A stretch of DNA of 16,873 nt from Verrucomicrobia bacterium UBA6015 (GCA_002428045.1 DIZZ01000011.1:746-17618); one strand, 5' to 3'. Shown: positions 1 to 7,051, counted from the stretch's first letter. Notes: generated by a model not told the origin, from the sequence alone. Numbers and translations are program-made.

Positions 1-120
1 TGCATACGCCGTCTGAGAGCCGGGCACGAACCCCGCCTTCGCCATCGCCGCGTCCATTTGCTCCAGCGCCTGCGAATTACGTTGGTCATTTCTCGAACTT
101 CCGCTACACTTCCCACCCAT
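1..120 (-). CDS. N-terminal part of an unrecognised protein, cut by the window edge
   Basis: Reading the minus strand from an ATG at 120, 40 codons stay open to the window edge. The start is well supported: a strong Shine-Dalgarno AAGGAGA lies 6 nt upstream of the ATG. The visible residues begin MGGKCSGSSRND and continue as a hydrophilic stretch (QALEQMDAAMAKAGF). There is no signal peptide and no motif I recognise, so no function is proposed. The single Cys at residue 5 is not in a lipobox context. It lies on the same strand as the acetyltransferase at 357-959, with 236 nt between them, so it could be the next gene of that unit or have its own promoter. Confidence 0.6.
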   Translation of the reverse strand, partial: MGGKCSGSSRNDQRNSQALEQMDAAMAKAGFVPGSQTAYA

Positions 121-356
121 GGTTGTCTCCTTATCGCCAGAGGCAGGCGCGGCACACCATGTGCAGCGTCCCCTGGCATAAGGAGCTTTTAAGCGCTCTC
201 AATGCCGTGAGTATTTGGGTATTTAAATTGCCGCAAAGCGGCTTAGTTCAACAATTCTTGGGCGATATCGTTGCTCTTAAGTTTCGTTGCTATTGGGTGT
301 TCTATCCACTTGCTGGGGCAGCATTGAAATATTCGACGAAATCGTCTTTCGCTGCC
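121..356. other. Non-coding gap with two small hairpins
   Basis: This AT-richer spacer separates two minus-strand genes. It holds a two-part imperfect hairpin (GGCAT 175-179 with ATGCC 202-206, and inside it GAGC 183-186 with GCTC 195-198). It also holds a short perfect hairpin GCCGC-AAA-GCGGC at 230-242. Neither is followed by a convincing T-run on the minus strand, so I do not call a terminator. The longer plus-strand frame over this stretch runs antisense into the acetyltransferase and looks spurious. Confidence 0.35.
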
Positions 357-959
357 TCATGGCGACGTCAAATTCTGTTCGCAAGACTGGTCATAATTAG
401 AAGCGAAACGATAAAGCTCGGAGACATTACCATTCAAAAGAAAAGGCATTGCGGCATCCAATTTAGCATCATTCCAATGCCACCACTCAAGCGAAAGCAG
501 TACGGAGATATCCTCTTCAGAAAATCTTTTCCTGACAACTTTGGCGGGATTACCGGCAGCAATGCAGTACGGGGGAACGTCATGCGTAACAACGGATGAA
601 GCCCCGACCACCGCACCTGAACCTATACTGACTCCGCTGAGAATCACTGCGTTTGAGCCGATCCATACATCATGCCCAACGACGACATCGCCCCGGGATG
701 CCGGATGGCCTTTTATATCCTTCGCGCTTTCTCGAAACGCAGAGAATGGATACGTTGTAATCCAGTCAGTTCTATGATTGCCACCCAAAAATATGGTCAC
801 TCCATCAGCAAAAGAGCAGAAATTTCCAACTTTTAGAGTTGTAGGCTCTCCCCAATGACGGACTCGTGGCTTTCCGTATGTACCCCGACCAACATCATAT
901 TTTCTTTTCCATAACCGCGTCGTACAGTAGATTCGAGCTAAAAGTTGCTTCAGTTTCAT
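357..959 (-). CDS. CatB/Vat-type hexapeptide O-acetyltransferase
   Basis: Predicted to transfer an acetyl group from acetyl-CoA to a hydroxyl, probably on a sugar of a surface glycan given the glycosyltransferase cluster next door. The 200-residue form matches the usual size of the xenobiotic/LbH acetyltransferase family. Visible signatures are the family active-site stretch GGNHRTDWITTYPF (residues 59-72; His62 is the expected catalytic base), hexapeptide repeats forming a left-handed beta helix (VVVGHDVWIGSNAVILSGV, residues 92-110, and IGSGAVVGASSVV), and the conserved AGNPAKVVRKRF near 135-146. The frame is open 55 codons further upstream to a GTG at 1124, but that extension resembles nothing in the family, so I place the start at the ATG at 959. 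No good Shine-Dalgarno precedes it; the ATG at 1073 has a weak AAGG. Base composition is clearly AT-richer than genes to the right, suggesting transfer. Confidence 0.85.
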   Translation of the reverse strand: MKLKQLLARIYCTTRLWKRKYDVGRGTYGKPRVRHWGEPTTLKVGNFCSFADGVTIFLGGNHRTDWITTYPFSAFRESAKDIKGHPASRGDVVVGHDVWIGSNAVILSGVSIGSGAVVGASSVVTHDVPPYCIAAGNPAKVVRKRFSEEDISVLLSLEWWHWNDAKLDAAMPFLLNGNVSELYRFASNYDQSCEQNLTSP

Positions 960-1245
960 GGTGTTTGTCCATCGAACATCACATATCTCGGGTGGAGTAT
1001 GCAGCGCCTCACATTCTCCTGCTGAGTGAGGTGCCCACAGGATGGCGCTTTGGAGCCTGTACTTCTTGTTCATGCCGCCTTGTCCTAAATCCCCCACAAA
1101 CTCGAAAGCACCTTGGGTAATCACATCATCTGAACGATAAAATCTTATGAAATCGCATCCTTACAAGTATGTATAAAAAATATTCAATACAGTAAGATTG
1201 AACCGAGGAGCTGTACGTTACAATCAAATCATCAGTTAGCGGCTC
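960..1245. other. Intergenic stretch, AT-rich, with a possible gene remnant
   Basis: This gap separates the acetyltransferase from the glycosyltransferase upstream of it. The part at about 1130-1200 is strongly AT-rich, with a run of six A and a TATACA hexamer on the minus strand. It may carry a promoter for the acetyltransferase, but no matching -35 box is evident. The part at 956-1069 is open in a second minus-strand frame ending HPRYVMFDGQTP, whose TGA stop overlaps the acetyltransferase ATG (ATGA). This could be the tail of a decayed upstream gene. I cannot identify it. Confidence 0.35.
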
Positions 1246-2166
1246 TCATTCCTTAAGAAAATACAGCGGTCTTTTCTTTGTCTCGTCGAATATCTGGCTG
1301 ATGTACTGACCAAGCAAGCCGATCGCAACCAGTTGAATTCCTCCCAAGAATAGCATTAACACAGCCAGAGATGCCCAACCCGTGATCAACGCCTCCTCAC
1401 CGCCAAGCTTTAACCAGACAATATGAAAGGCAAGAATGACAGAAATTGCAGCCATCAGCAGGCCGAAGTTCATCATCCATTTCAAGGGTTTGCTTGAGAA
1501 AGACGTGATTCCATCCCAAGCCAACCTCGCTGATTTCCAGACCGGATACTTGGTCACTCCGGCATAGCGGGGATCGCGGTCATACAGAACCGATGCCTGC
1601 GTGAAACCGATCCAGCACGATAAACCCCGCATGAAACGGTGCGTCTCGCGGACCTGCTTCATGGCATCCGCGGCCGGTCGCCCAAGCAACCGGAAATCCC
1701 CGGTATTCATCGGCACATCCACCTTGGCAAGACTCCGGAAAATACGATAAAAAGAGGCTGCCAAAGCCTTTTTAAGCCACGTCTCGCCCGCCCGGCTGCG
1801 ACGCACCGCAAAGACAACCTCGTACCCCTCGCGCCATTTGCCCAACAGATCTGGAATCACCTCCGGCGGATCCTGCAGATCGGCATCGATGATGACCACA
1901 GCATCCCCACTGGCATGGTCCAGCCCTGCAGTGATGGCGATCTGATGCCCGAAATTGCGTGAAAGCCGCAGCAGGCGAACCCGCGAATCCTTCTGTTGGA
2001 GGTCCTTGAGCACCGCCACGCTGCGATCCGTGGAGCCATCATCAATAAACAGGAATTCAGCCGTCTCGGGTTGCGCCTGGAAAACAGCAGCCAAGCGACG
2101 GTAAAGCTCTGGCAAGCTCTCCTCCTCATTCAAGAATGGCGTGACCACGGTGACTATTTTGCTCAT
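1246..2166 (-). CDS. GtrB/DPM1-like polyprenyl-phosphate glycosyltransferase (GT2) with two C-terminal membrane helices
   Basis: Family 2 glycosyltransferase expected to move a sugar from a nucleotide sugar to undecaprenyl phosphate at the cytoplasmic face of the inner membrane. The GT-A domain covers roughly residues 1-225, with VVTPFLNEEESLPELY (7-22), IDDGSTDRS (41-49), the metal-binding DAD (94-96) and the following LQDPPE (97-102), and the acceptor-side region NTGDFRLL (154-161). Two hydrophobic segments, about 232-252 and 264-288, match the GtrB/YfdH/ArnC layout, and 306 residues is normal for that group. The start is set by AGGGGA just upstream. The gene follows the fucose-synthase-like gene by 9 nt, so the two are surely co-transcribed. 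The transferred sugar is probably the product of the two upstream epimerase/reductase genes, which is inference. Confidence 0.92.
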   Translation of the reverse strand: MSKIVTVVTPFLNEEESLPELYRRLAAVFQAQPETAEFLFIDDGSTDRSVAVLKDLQQKDSRVRLLRLSRNFGHQIAITAGLDHASGDAVVIIDADLQDPPEVIPDLLGKWREGYEVVFAVRRSRAGETWLKKALAASFYRIFRSLAKVDVPMNTGDFRLLGRPAADAMKQVRETHRFMRGLSCWIGFTQASVLYDRDPRYAGVTKYPVWKSARLAWDGITSFSSKPLKWMMNFGLLMAAISVILAFHIVWLKLGGEEALITGWASLAVLMLFLGGIQLVAIGLLGQYISQIFDETKKRPLYFLKE

Positions 2167-2175
2167 CGTAATCCC

Positions 2176-3129
2176 CTATAATCTGACGTCACCTGTTGAG
2201 CGCGCCTTGAGAAACCATTTCGCCGTGCGGGTTAATCCGTTTTCCAGCGTGGTGTCGCAGGAAAGCCTTAGCGCCCGCAGCCGCGAGACATCGAAGATCT
2301 TGTCCATCTGGCCATCCGGCTTGGATTGATCCCATACAATCTCGCCTTGAAATCCCGTGGTCTTCTTGACGGTCTCCGCCAGTTCCCGGATGGATATGCG
2401 CCGCCCTGCGGAAATATTGACGGGTTCACTGCAGTCATAATTCTGGATGAACCACGGAATGGTGTCGGCCACGTCGCCGGCATAGACAAAGTCGCGGGTC
2501 GGTGTTCCCGTCCCAAAGGCGGTAATGGTCTTATCCCCGCGGTCACGGGCCTCGATATATTTGCGGATCAGTGCCGGGATGACATGCGATTCTTCTAGAT
2601 TGAAGTTGTCCCATTCGCCATAGACATTGCCGGGAATCAGCACGATAGAGTTGAACCCGTGTTGTACCCGATAGGCCCAAGACTGCGTAATGAGCATTTT
2701 CTTGGCCACGGAATAACCAGCACTCTCGATCTGCGGATACCCATTCCACATCTGGCTTTCATCAATCGGTGACTTGGCATCCGACGGATAGGAACACCCG
2801 CCCATGAAGGCAACGAATTTCTTGACGCCCGCCTTGAACGATTCGTGCAGGGTGTGGGTATTCATCACCAGGTTCTCGTAGAAGAAATCCGCCGGCCGCT
2901 TCTTGTTGGTGATAATGCCCCCGGATTTAGCCGCCATGTGGACGACACAGTCGGGCTGGATGGCCTTGAGCATGGCCGCCGGTGCGCCCGGTTCCAGCAG
3001 GTCGTAATCTTTGCGCCCCAGTCCAATCAACTCTGCTTCGGGGAATGCGGCACGTAGACGTGGCATGAAGTGATGTCCCAGAAACCCCGTGCTGCCGGTC
3101 ACCAGTATGCGTTTATATGTCGCGTTCAT
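2176..3129 (-). CDS. GDP-L-fucose-synthase-like NAD(P)-dependent epimerase/reductase
   Basis: Extended short-chain dehydrogenase of 317 residues, most like GDP-L-fucose synthase (WcaG/Fcl), which epimerises and reduces a GDP-4-keto-6-deoxy sugar. Seen in order: the Rossmann motif TGSTGFLG (11-18), VVHMAAKSGGI (62-72) typical of Fcl, PADFFYENL (79-87), catalytic YSVAK (Tyr139, Lys143), SHVIPALIRKY, GTGTPTRDFVYAGDVAD, and WDQSKPDGQMDKIFDVS near the C terminus. The Fcl segment that normally reads GSSCIYP here reads MGGCSYP (109-115), so the catalytic Ser is replaced by Gly while the Cys (112) is kept. This points to an Fcl-related subgroup whose exact product may differ. It lies 49 nt after the upstream epimerase gene and 9 nt before the glycosyltransferase. 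Confidence 0.85.
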   Translation of the reverse strand: MNATYKRILVTGSTGFLGHHFMPRLRAAFPEAELIGLGRKDYDLLEPGAPAAMLKAIQPDCVVHMAAKSGGIITNKKRPADFFYENLVMNTHTLHESFKAGVKKFVAFMGGCSYPSDAKSPIDESQMWNGYPQIESAGYSVAKKMLITQSWAYRVQHGFNSIVLIPGNVYGEWDNFNLEESHVIPALIRKYIEARDRGDKTITAFGTGTPTRDFVYAGDVADTIPWFIQNYDCSEPVNISAGRRISIRELAETVKKTTGFQGEIVWDQSKPDGQMDKIFDVSRLRALRLSCDTTLENGLTRTAKWFLKARSTGDVRL

Positions 3130-3178
3130 GTTAGTTACCCCCAGCAGGGCGGGTACAGGCAGGAATGTCTGTGCACCC

Positions 3179-4111
3179 TTAGAGGTTGGTGAAATCGTTG
3201 CGCCGGATGATCTGGTAACCCTTGATTAGCTCGGTGATCGCCTGCTGGATCGTGACGGCAGGCTTGAAACCGGTCTTCTCGATCTTGTCGTTGCTGACGA
3301 TGTAGTTGCGCTGGTCCGGATCCTTGCCGATCTCCGACTCCATGATGCAGAAATCCGGAATCTGCTTCTGGATCTCCAGGCAGAGCTCCATCTTGGAGAG
3401 GTTGGCCTCGCTCAATCCGACGTTGTAGGCCTGGCCTTTCATCGTTTCAAAATTCTTCATCGCATGAATAAAGGCCGAGGCCACATCCTGCACATGGATG
3501 TAGTTACGCTTGAAGTGTGCCTCGAACAGGACCACGAAGCGATCCGTGACGGCACGATAGGTGAAGTCGTTGACCAGCAGATCCAAGCGCATCCGCGGAC
3601 TGATCCCGCACACGGTCGCCAAGCGCAGGGATACCGCATGTCCGGACGCCAGCAGGCAGTCCTCCAGCTCAACCTTCAGCGTGCCGTACAGCGATACCGG
3701 TCGCATCGGAGTCTCTTCCGTGCAGAACATCCCTTCTTCTCCGATGCCGTAGCCGCTATTCGTGGTCGGCGAAAGAATCATCTGCGACGGGCTGCTCATC
3801 TCGATCAGCATCTTGATGGCATCCAGATTGATCGATCGCGCCTCATCGGGCTTCTGGCTGCATACAGGAGCCCCCACCAGACAGGCCAGCGGAATGATGA
3901 CATCGGCCTTGGAAACCAGAGGACGGAGCAGATCCGCACGCCGAACGTCACTACGCACCACACGAAATCCCGGCTGCGAGCAGCAATCCAGCAGCGAGGT
4001 CTGGCCGTACATGAAGCTGTCAACCACGGTCACCTGGTGCCCAATCGCCAAAAGTCGCGGCGTTAAAATCGAGCCGATATAACCTGCCCCACCGGTCATC
4101 AGTATATTCAT
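3179..4111 (-). CDS. NAD-dependent nucleotide-sugar epimerase/dehydratase
   Basis: Extended SDR protein of 310 residues. The N terminus carries GGAGYIGS (7-14), the NAD-binding glycine motif, preceded directly by the start Met. The catalytic set is present: Thr117 in SPTTNSGYG (114-122), Tyr142 and Lys146 in SLYGTLK. RNYIHVQDVASAF and AYNVGLSEANLSK are the usual substrate-domain segments. The family includes UDP-glucose 4-epimerases, dehydratases and related enzymes, and the sequence alone does not fix the substrate. It is the first gene of a three-gene minus-strand unit ending in a polyprenyl-phosphate glycosyltransferase, so a role in making a sugar for a surface glycan is the natural inference. 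AGGA lies about 8 nt before the ATG, and a sigma-70-like promoter lies just upstream. Confidence 0.88.
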   Translation of the reverse strand: MNILMTGGAGYIGSILTPRLLAIGHQVTVVDSFMYGQTSLLDCCSQPGFRVVRSDVRRADLLRPLVSKADVIIPLACLVGAPVCSQKPDEARSINLDAIKMLIEMSSPSQMILSPTTNSGYGIGEEGMFCTEETPMRPVSLYGTLKVELEDCLLASGHAVSLRLATVCGISPRMRLDLLVNDFTYRAVTDRFVVLFEAHFKRNYIHVQDVASAFIHAMKNFETMKGQAYNVGLSEANLSKMELCLEIQKQIPDFCIMESEIGKDPDQRNYIVSNDKIEKTGFKPAVTIQQAITELIKGYQIIRRNDFTNL

Positions 4112-4141
4112 AAGTCAATTCCTGTATTTGCGATATGACAT

Positions 4142-4170
4142 TTTCTAATCGATGGGACAAACGATGTCAA
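4142..4170 (-). promoter_or_regulatory. Candidate sigma-70-type promoter for the sugar-gene unit
   Basis: On the minus strand a perfect -35 TTGACA (4170-4165) is followed by a 17-nt spacer and TAGAAA (4147-4142, four of six consensus bases). Transcription would begin near 4135, about 24 nt before the ATG of the epimerase gene at 4111. Position and spacing are right; the -10 box is imperfect and no expression evidence exists. Confidence 0.5.
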
Positions 4171-4274
4171 CAAATATGACTCAACAGCAATCCCGACCTA
4201 TTTCAGGCTAGCTGCATGGAAAGCGAAGAATCACGCGCGGAGAAGAAGGAATGGCCTGACTTCCTTAATTTGCT

Positions 4275-5030
4275 TCAGGCGACGCTGGCGGCGGCCAGCA
4301 GCAGCACTAAGGTTTCGCTCAGTTCACTGCCTGCCCCCAGCAGGTCTCCGGTAACCCCGCCGAAGCGCAGGCGGCAGGATGCACCGAAGAGACGCCCAAC
4401 GCCCAGCGCAGCCAGTGCAATGGTTAGGTGGCGGAGGGAAAATGCGCCCAGGGCGAGGGTAAAGACCAGGGCGGTGAGCAGTGCGATCCGTTGATGGCTG
4501 GCCGTGGCATCGGTGATGAAGGCTGCCCCGGTGCCGCCTTCCGGGCGGGCGTAGTCATGGCTGGCCGCCAGATCCACCTGGATCGAGCGAGAAATCACGC
4601 CGGCAAGGACAATCCAGAGGGGCTCAGCGCTTTCGAGAAGGACGCAGACGGATGTCCATTTGGTAAGCAGCAGCAACACAAGGGCAACGGTGCCGAAGGT
4701 ACCGAGTGAGGAGTCCTTCATGATCGCCAAGCGTCGCTCGGGGGTCCACCCTCCCCAGTAGGCGTCTGCCCAGTCGGCCAGTCCGTCGAGGTGCAGGCCG
4801 CGTGTCAGCAGCCCCCCACCGATCACGACGGCGGCGGCGAATAGACGGGGGTCTGAGCCGGGCAGGATGGCGGATAGCAATGCCTGAACGCCCCAGAGGA
4901 TGGTGCCGATCAATGCCCCGGTGACGGCGAACCACACCAGCGAATCGGCGGGGTGATCGGCGTCGTCTCCCGGCACGGGCAGGATCGTCAGCGTTCGCAG
5001 GGCGGTGACCAGGGGTGGGGGAAATTTCAT
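4275..5030 (-). CDS. cobS: Adenosylcobinamide-GDP ribazoletransferase (cobalamin synthase)
   Basis: Joins alpha-ribazole to adenosylcobinamide-GDP in the last step of the nucleotide-loop branch of cobalamin synthesis, as an inner-membrane protein. Residue numbers follow the 251-residue form. Family hallmarks are GGLLTRGLHLDGLADWADA (71-89), MKDSSLGTFG (104-113) and, near the C terminus, GGVTGDLLGAGSELSE. Several hydrophobic helices are visible, and the length is typical. I start at the ATG at 5030 rather than the adjacent GTG at 5033, because AAGGTGAG sits 6 nt from the ATG. No other cob gene is in the window, and only about 40 nt separate the start from the HU terminator, leaving no room for a cobalamin riboswitch. 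It may serve cobinamide salvage or complement cob genes elsewhere. Confidence 0.93.
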   Translation of the reverse strand: MKFPPPLVTALRTLTILPVPGDDADHPADSLVWFAVTGALIGTILWGVQALLSAILPGSDPRLFAAAVVIGGGLLTRGLHLDGLADWADAYWGGWTPERRLAIMKDSSLGTFGTVALVLLLLTKWTSVCVLLESAEPLWIVLAGVISRSIQVDLAASHDYARPEGGTGAAFITDATASHQRIALLTALVFTLALGAFSLRHLTIALAALGVGRLFGASCRLRFGGVTGDLLGAGSELSETLVLLLAAASVA

Positions 5031-5070
5031 CACGTGCTCACCTTGGATTCTTCATGATGATTGGCATATG

Positions 5071-5103
5071 AAAAAAAGAACCGCGGCAATATCGCCGCGG
5101 TTC
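5071..5103 (-). terminator. Intrinsic terminator of the HU gene
   Basis: On the minus strand a perfect 10-bp stem (5103-5094 with 5087-5078, GAACCGCGGC paired to GCCGCGGTTC) with a 6-nt loop is followed at once by seven T (5077-5071). It begins 27 nt after the HU stop codon. Such a strong structure should isolate HU transcription from cobS downstream. Confidence 0.95.
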
Positions 5104-5130
5104 CGCTTGGTCCTCGTTCGGGTTTGCCGA

Positions 5131-5577
5131 TTAGCTAACGCCCAGGACGGCGTCCTTGGCGGCCTTGGCAATACGGAACTTGAGCGCCTTCTTGGCCTTG
5201 ATCTTGACCATATCGCCCGTCGCTGGATTGCGTGCAATACGTGCAGCGCGCTGAACCTTGATCATCTTGCCGATGCCGGGGATGGTGAACCCTTCGTCCG
5301 ACTTGGCACCCGCGTAGGTCATGTCCGCGATGGACTGCAACGCGGCTGTCGCCTGCGCCTTGGTGATGCCGGCATCTTCAGCAAGCTGTGCCAGAATCTG
5401 CGCCTTGGTCTTCGGTGCGATGGCTTTCGCCTTCTTCGCTGTCGGTGCTGCCGCTGCCTTTGCTGCCGGTGCTTTCGCCTTTGCTACGGGGGCTGCTTTT
5501 GCTGCTGGGGCTTTAGCCTTTGCTGCGGGTGCCTTTGTCTCCGGGGCCTTTGCCTTCACTGCGGGTGCCTTTGCCAT
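5131..5577 (-). CDS. HU-family nucleoid protein with an Ala/Lys/Pro-rich N-terminal tail
   Basis: Histone-like DNA-binding protein of 148 residues, about 55 longer than classical HU. Residues 1-56 form a low-complexity basic tail built from repeats of the AKAPAAKA type, resembling eukaryotic linker histone tails. Residues 57-148 are the HU fold: KTKAQILAQLAEDAGITKAQ (helical dimerisation part), GFTIPGIGKMIKVQ (96-109), and the DNA-intercalating arm RAARIARNPATGD (110-122; Pro118 at the arm tip). The start at 5577 is chosen because AGGAGA lies close upstream; the frame is open 25 codons further but that part is not HU-like. It is monocistronic, with its own promoter candidate and a strong terminator. 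The tail probably adds nonspecific DNA binding or compaction. Confidence 0.92.
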   Translation of the reverse strand: MAKAPAVKAKAPETKAPAAKAKAPAAKAAPVAKAKAPAAKAAAAPTAKKAKAIAPKTKAQILAQLAEDAGITKAQATAALQSIADMTYAGAKSDEGFTIPGIGKMIKVQRAARIARNPATGDMVKIKAKKALKFRIAKAAKDAVLGVS

Positions 5578-5620
5578 ATTTCTTCTCCTGTTATTGTTGA
5601 AACACACATAAACTGGGCAA

Positions 5621-5649
5621 AATATAAACGCGTTAAACGCATAACGCAA
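5621..5649 (-). promoter_or_regulatory. Candidate promoter of the HU gene
   Basis: On the minus strand TATATT (5626-5621, five of six consensus bases) is preceded at 17 nt by TTGCGT (5649-5644, weak -35). It lies in an AT-rich spacer with repeated GCGTT elements (about 5629-5650), between the kinase stop and the HU start, which fits a strong housekeeping gene. The -35 match is poor, so this is tentative. Confidence 0.35.
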
Positions 5650-5665
5650 CAACTTTTACACGTTT

Positions 5666-7051
5666 TTACGCTAAAATCGGCAGTGAGAATGTGAATATAC
5701 TCCCTTTGCCGGGGGTGCTTTCGACATGGATCTGCCCGTTATGATGCAGAATAATGGCGCGAGCAATCGGTAATCCAAGCCCATTGCCGTTATCGGTTAA
5801 CCGGCTCCCCTTGACCGTCGAGAAGAACTGATCAAAGATCTTTGGCAGATCCGATGCCTCAATCCCGGTGCCCGTATCAGCGATCGCGCAGACAAGGTCG
5901 CTACCCGTACGTTTGATCTGGATCGTGATCAGTCCGGTGGCTGGCGTGTGGCGCAACGCATTGTCCATGAGGTTTGAGACCACCTGTTCAATCCGCTCGG
6001 GCATGATCAGCACGGGGATATCCTGCTCGGGAGCCTCGATCAGGATGGGGGTGGCTGGTCTTGGATAGAGGCGCTCGACCACCTCGCGAATGAACGGGAC
6101 GAACGCGATGCGCATCTTGCGCCCGCGCAGGTCCTCGGCATTCAGCCTGGAGAGCGCCGCCAACTGTTCTACCATCACCAGAAGGCGTGCCGTGGATATC
6201 TCGATATTGTTCAGGAACCGGAGTCGATCCGGTTCCTGTGCTTCCATGATGATCTGGACGGAACTCCGGATCGCCGTCAGTGGCGTCTTGAGCTGGTGGG
6301 TTGTCTTGGCCAGCAGCTCGTATTGGCTGTCGCTGGCCTGCTTGATCTCGACCGCCAACTGTTTGCAGGCGCGGGCGAGTTCGCCGATTTCATCGCGCCC
6401 TTGCGCGGAGACATCCAGTAGGCTTTCCCGGCTGGCGAACCGGCCGACGGCGCGTGTGAGCGAGCGCAAGCGCCGTGTCATCGTGTAGGAAAGCAGGACG
6501 GCGGCAAGCATCGAGACACCCAGCGCCATGGCCATCGTCAGGCGATAGTCACGGATGATACCCTGGATGGCGCGTGTGATCGCCTGGGTATGTGCGCTGG
6601 CGCAGGCGGCACCAATGATGGCGTTGTCCGCCGTCCGTATGGGTAGAGCGATATGGTAGTAGAGGAGGGTGCGATCCGGATCCAGTGCGGTGCGGGCCCC
6701 GTAGTGCCCCTGTAGTGCCTTCCGGACCTCTTCTCCGTTCCAGATCGCCTCTCCTGGATTGCCGGATTCGGAGTCATAACGCACAAGCCCGTCTGGCGTC
6801 ACGACTCGCAGGCGGGCGTTGAATCGGCGTTGGTATCCGCTCAGCCGCTGCGGGAAGTCCGCATCACCATGGCCGCTCTCGACCTGCCGACGATAATCCT
6901 CGGCAATCACATACGCATAGTCGATCATCTGCTCTTCCTGCATCCGGCGTGTGAATTCGTCAAAGACGCTGACCGTGTAGGTATTCAGGAAAACGATGGG
7001 CAGAAGGGACAGTCCGATGCAAAGGATGGCGATTTTCCAACGGATACTCAT
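5666..7051 (-). CDS. Two-component sensor histidine kinase (HAMP-HisKA-HATPase)
   Basis: Membrane sensor kinase of 461 residues that autophosphorylates on His and passes phosphate to the regulator coded just upstream. Layout: membrane helix 1 about 6-28, a periplasmic sensor of about 140 residues (29-168; includes DGLVRYDSESGNPGEAIW, CreC/PAS-like), membrane helix 2 about 170-190, HAMP about 190-240 (ending DEIGELARACKQL), HisKA with phospho-acceptor His252 (THQLKTPLTAIRSS), N-box Asn364 (NLMDNALRH), G1 DTGTGI (392-397) and G2 GNGLGL (422-427). The residue after His is Gln rather than the usual Glu/Asp. The start overlaps the regulator's stop as ATGA, implying translational coupling. The signal is unknown. 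The small periplasmic domain and gene pairing resemble CreBC, but I would not assign that name. Confidence 0.93.
   Translation of the reverse strand: MSIRWKIAILCIGLSLLPIVFLNTYTVSVFDEFTRRMQEEQMIDYAYVIAEDYRRQVESGHGDADFPQRLSGYQRRFNARLRVVTPDGLVRYDSESGNPGEAIWNGEEVRKALQGHYGARTALDPDRTLLYYHIALPIRTADNAIIGAACASAHTQAITRAIQGIIRDYRLTMAMALGVSMLAAVLLSYTMTRRLRSLTRAVGRFASRESLLDVSAQGRDEIGELARACKQLAVEIKQASDSQYELLAKTTHQLKTPLTAIRSSVQIIMEAQEPDRLRFLNNIEISTARLLVMVEQLAALSRLNAEDLRGRKMRIAFVPFIREVVERLYPRPATPILIEAPEQDIPVLIMPERIEQVVSNLMDNALRHTPATGLITIQIKRTGSDLVCAIADTGTGIEASDLPKIFDQFFSTVKGSRLTDNGNGLGLPIARAIILHHNGQIHVESTPGKGSIFTFSLPILA

Noticed and set aside
230..242. Short perfect hairpin as terminator of the acetyltransferase gene
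   Set aside because: Only 5 bp with a 3-nt loop and no T-run on the relevant strand.
123..599. Open plus-strand frame of 158 codons
   Set aside because: It runs antisense to the well-supported acetyltransferase, has no ribosome-binding site and no recognisable motif.
960..1124. N-terminal extension of the acetyltransferase to a GTG at 1124
   Set aside because: The added 55 residues are unlike the family, and the 200-residue form from 959 has the normal length. The ATG at 1073 remains a weaker alternative.
3464..4066. 200-codon plus-strand frame
   Set aside because: Antisense shadow of the epimerase/dehydratase gene, rich in Arg, His and Gln as expected from a GC-rich reverse frame.
5034..5130. 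Cobalamin riboswitch before cobS
   Set aside because: The gap is too short and is mostly occupied by the HU terminator; no B12-box-like sequence is seen.
5005..5694. 229-codon plus-strand frame rich in Cys, Gly and Leu
   Set aside because: It is the antisense of the HU tail repeats and the terminator; its repetitive composition mirrors the real Ala/Lys repeats.
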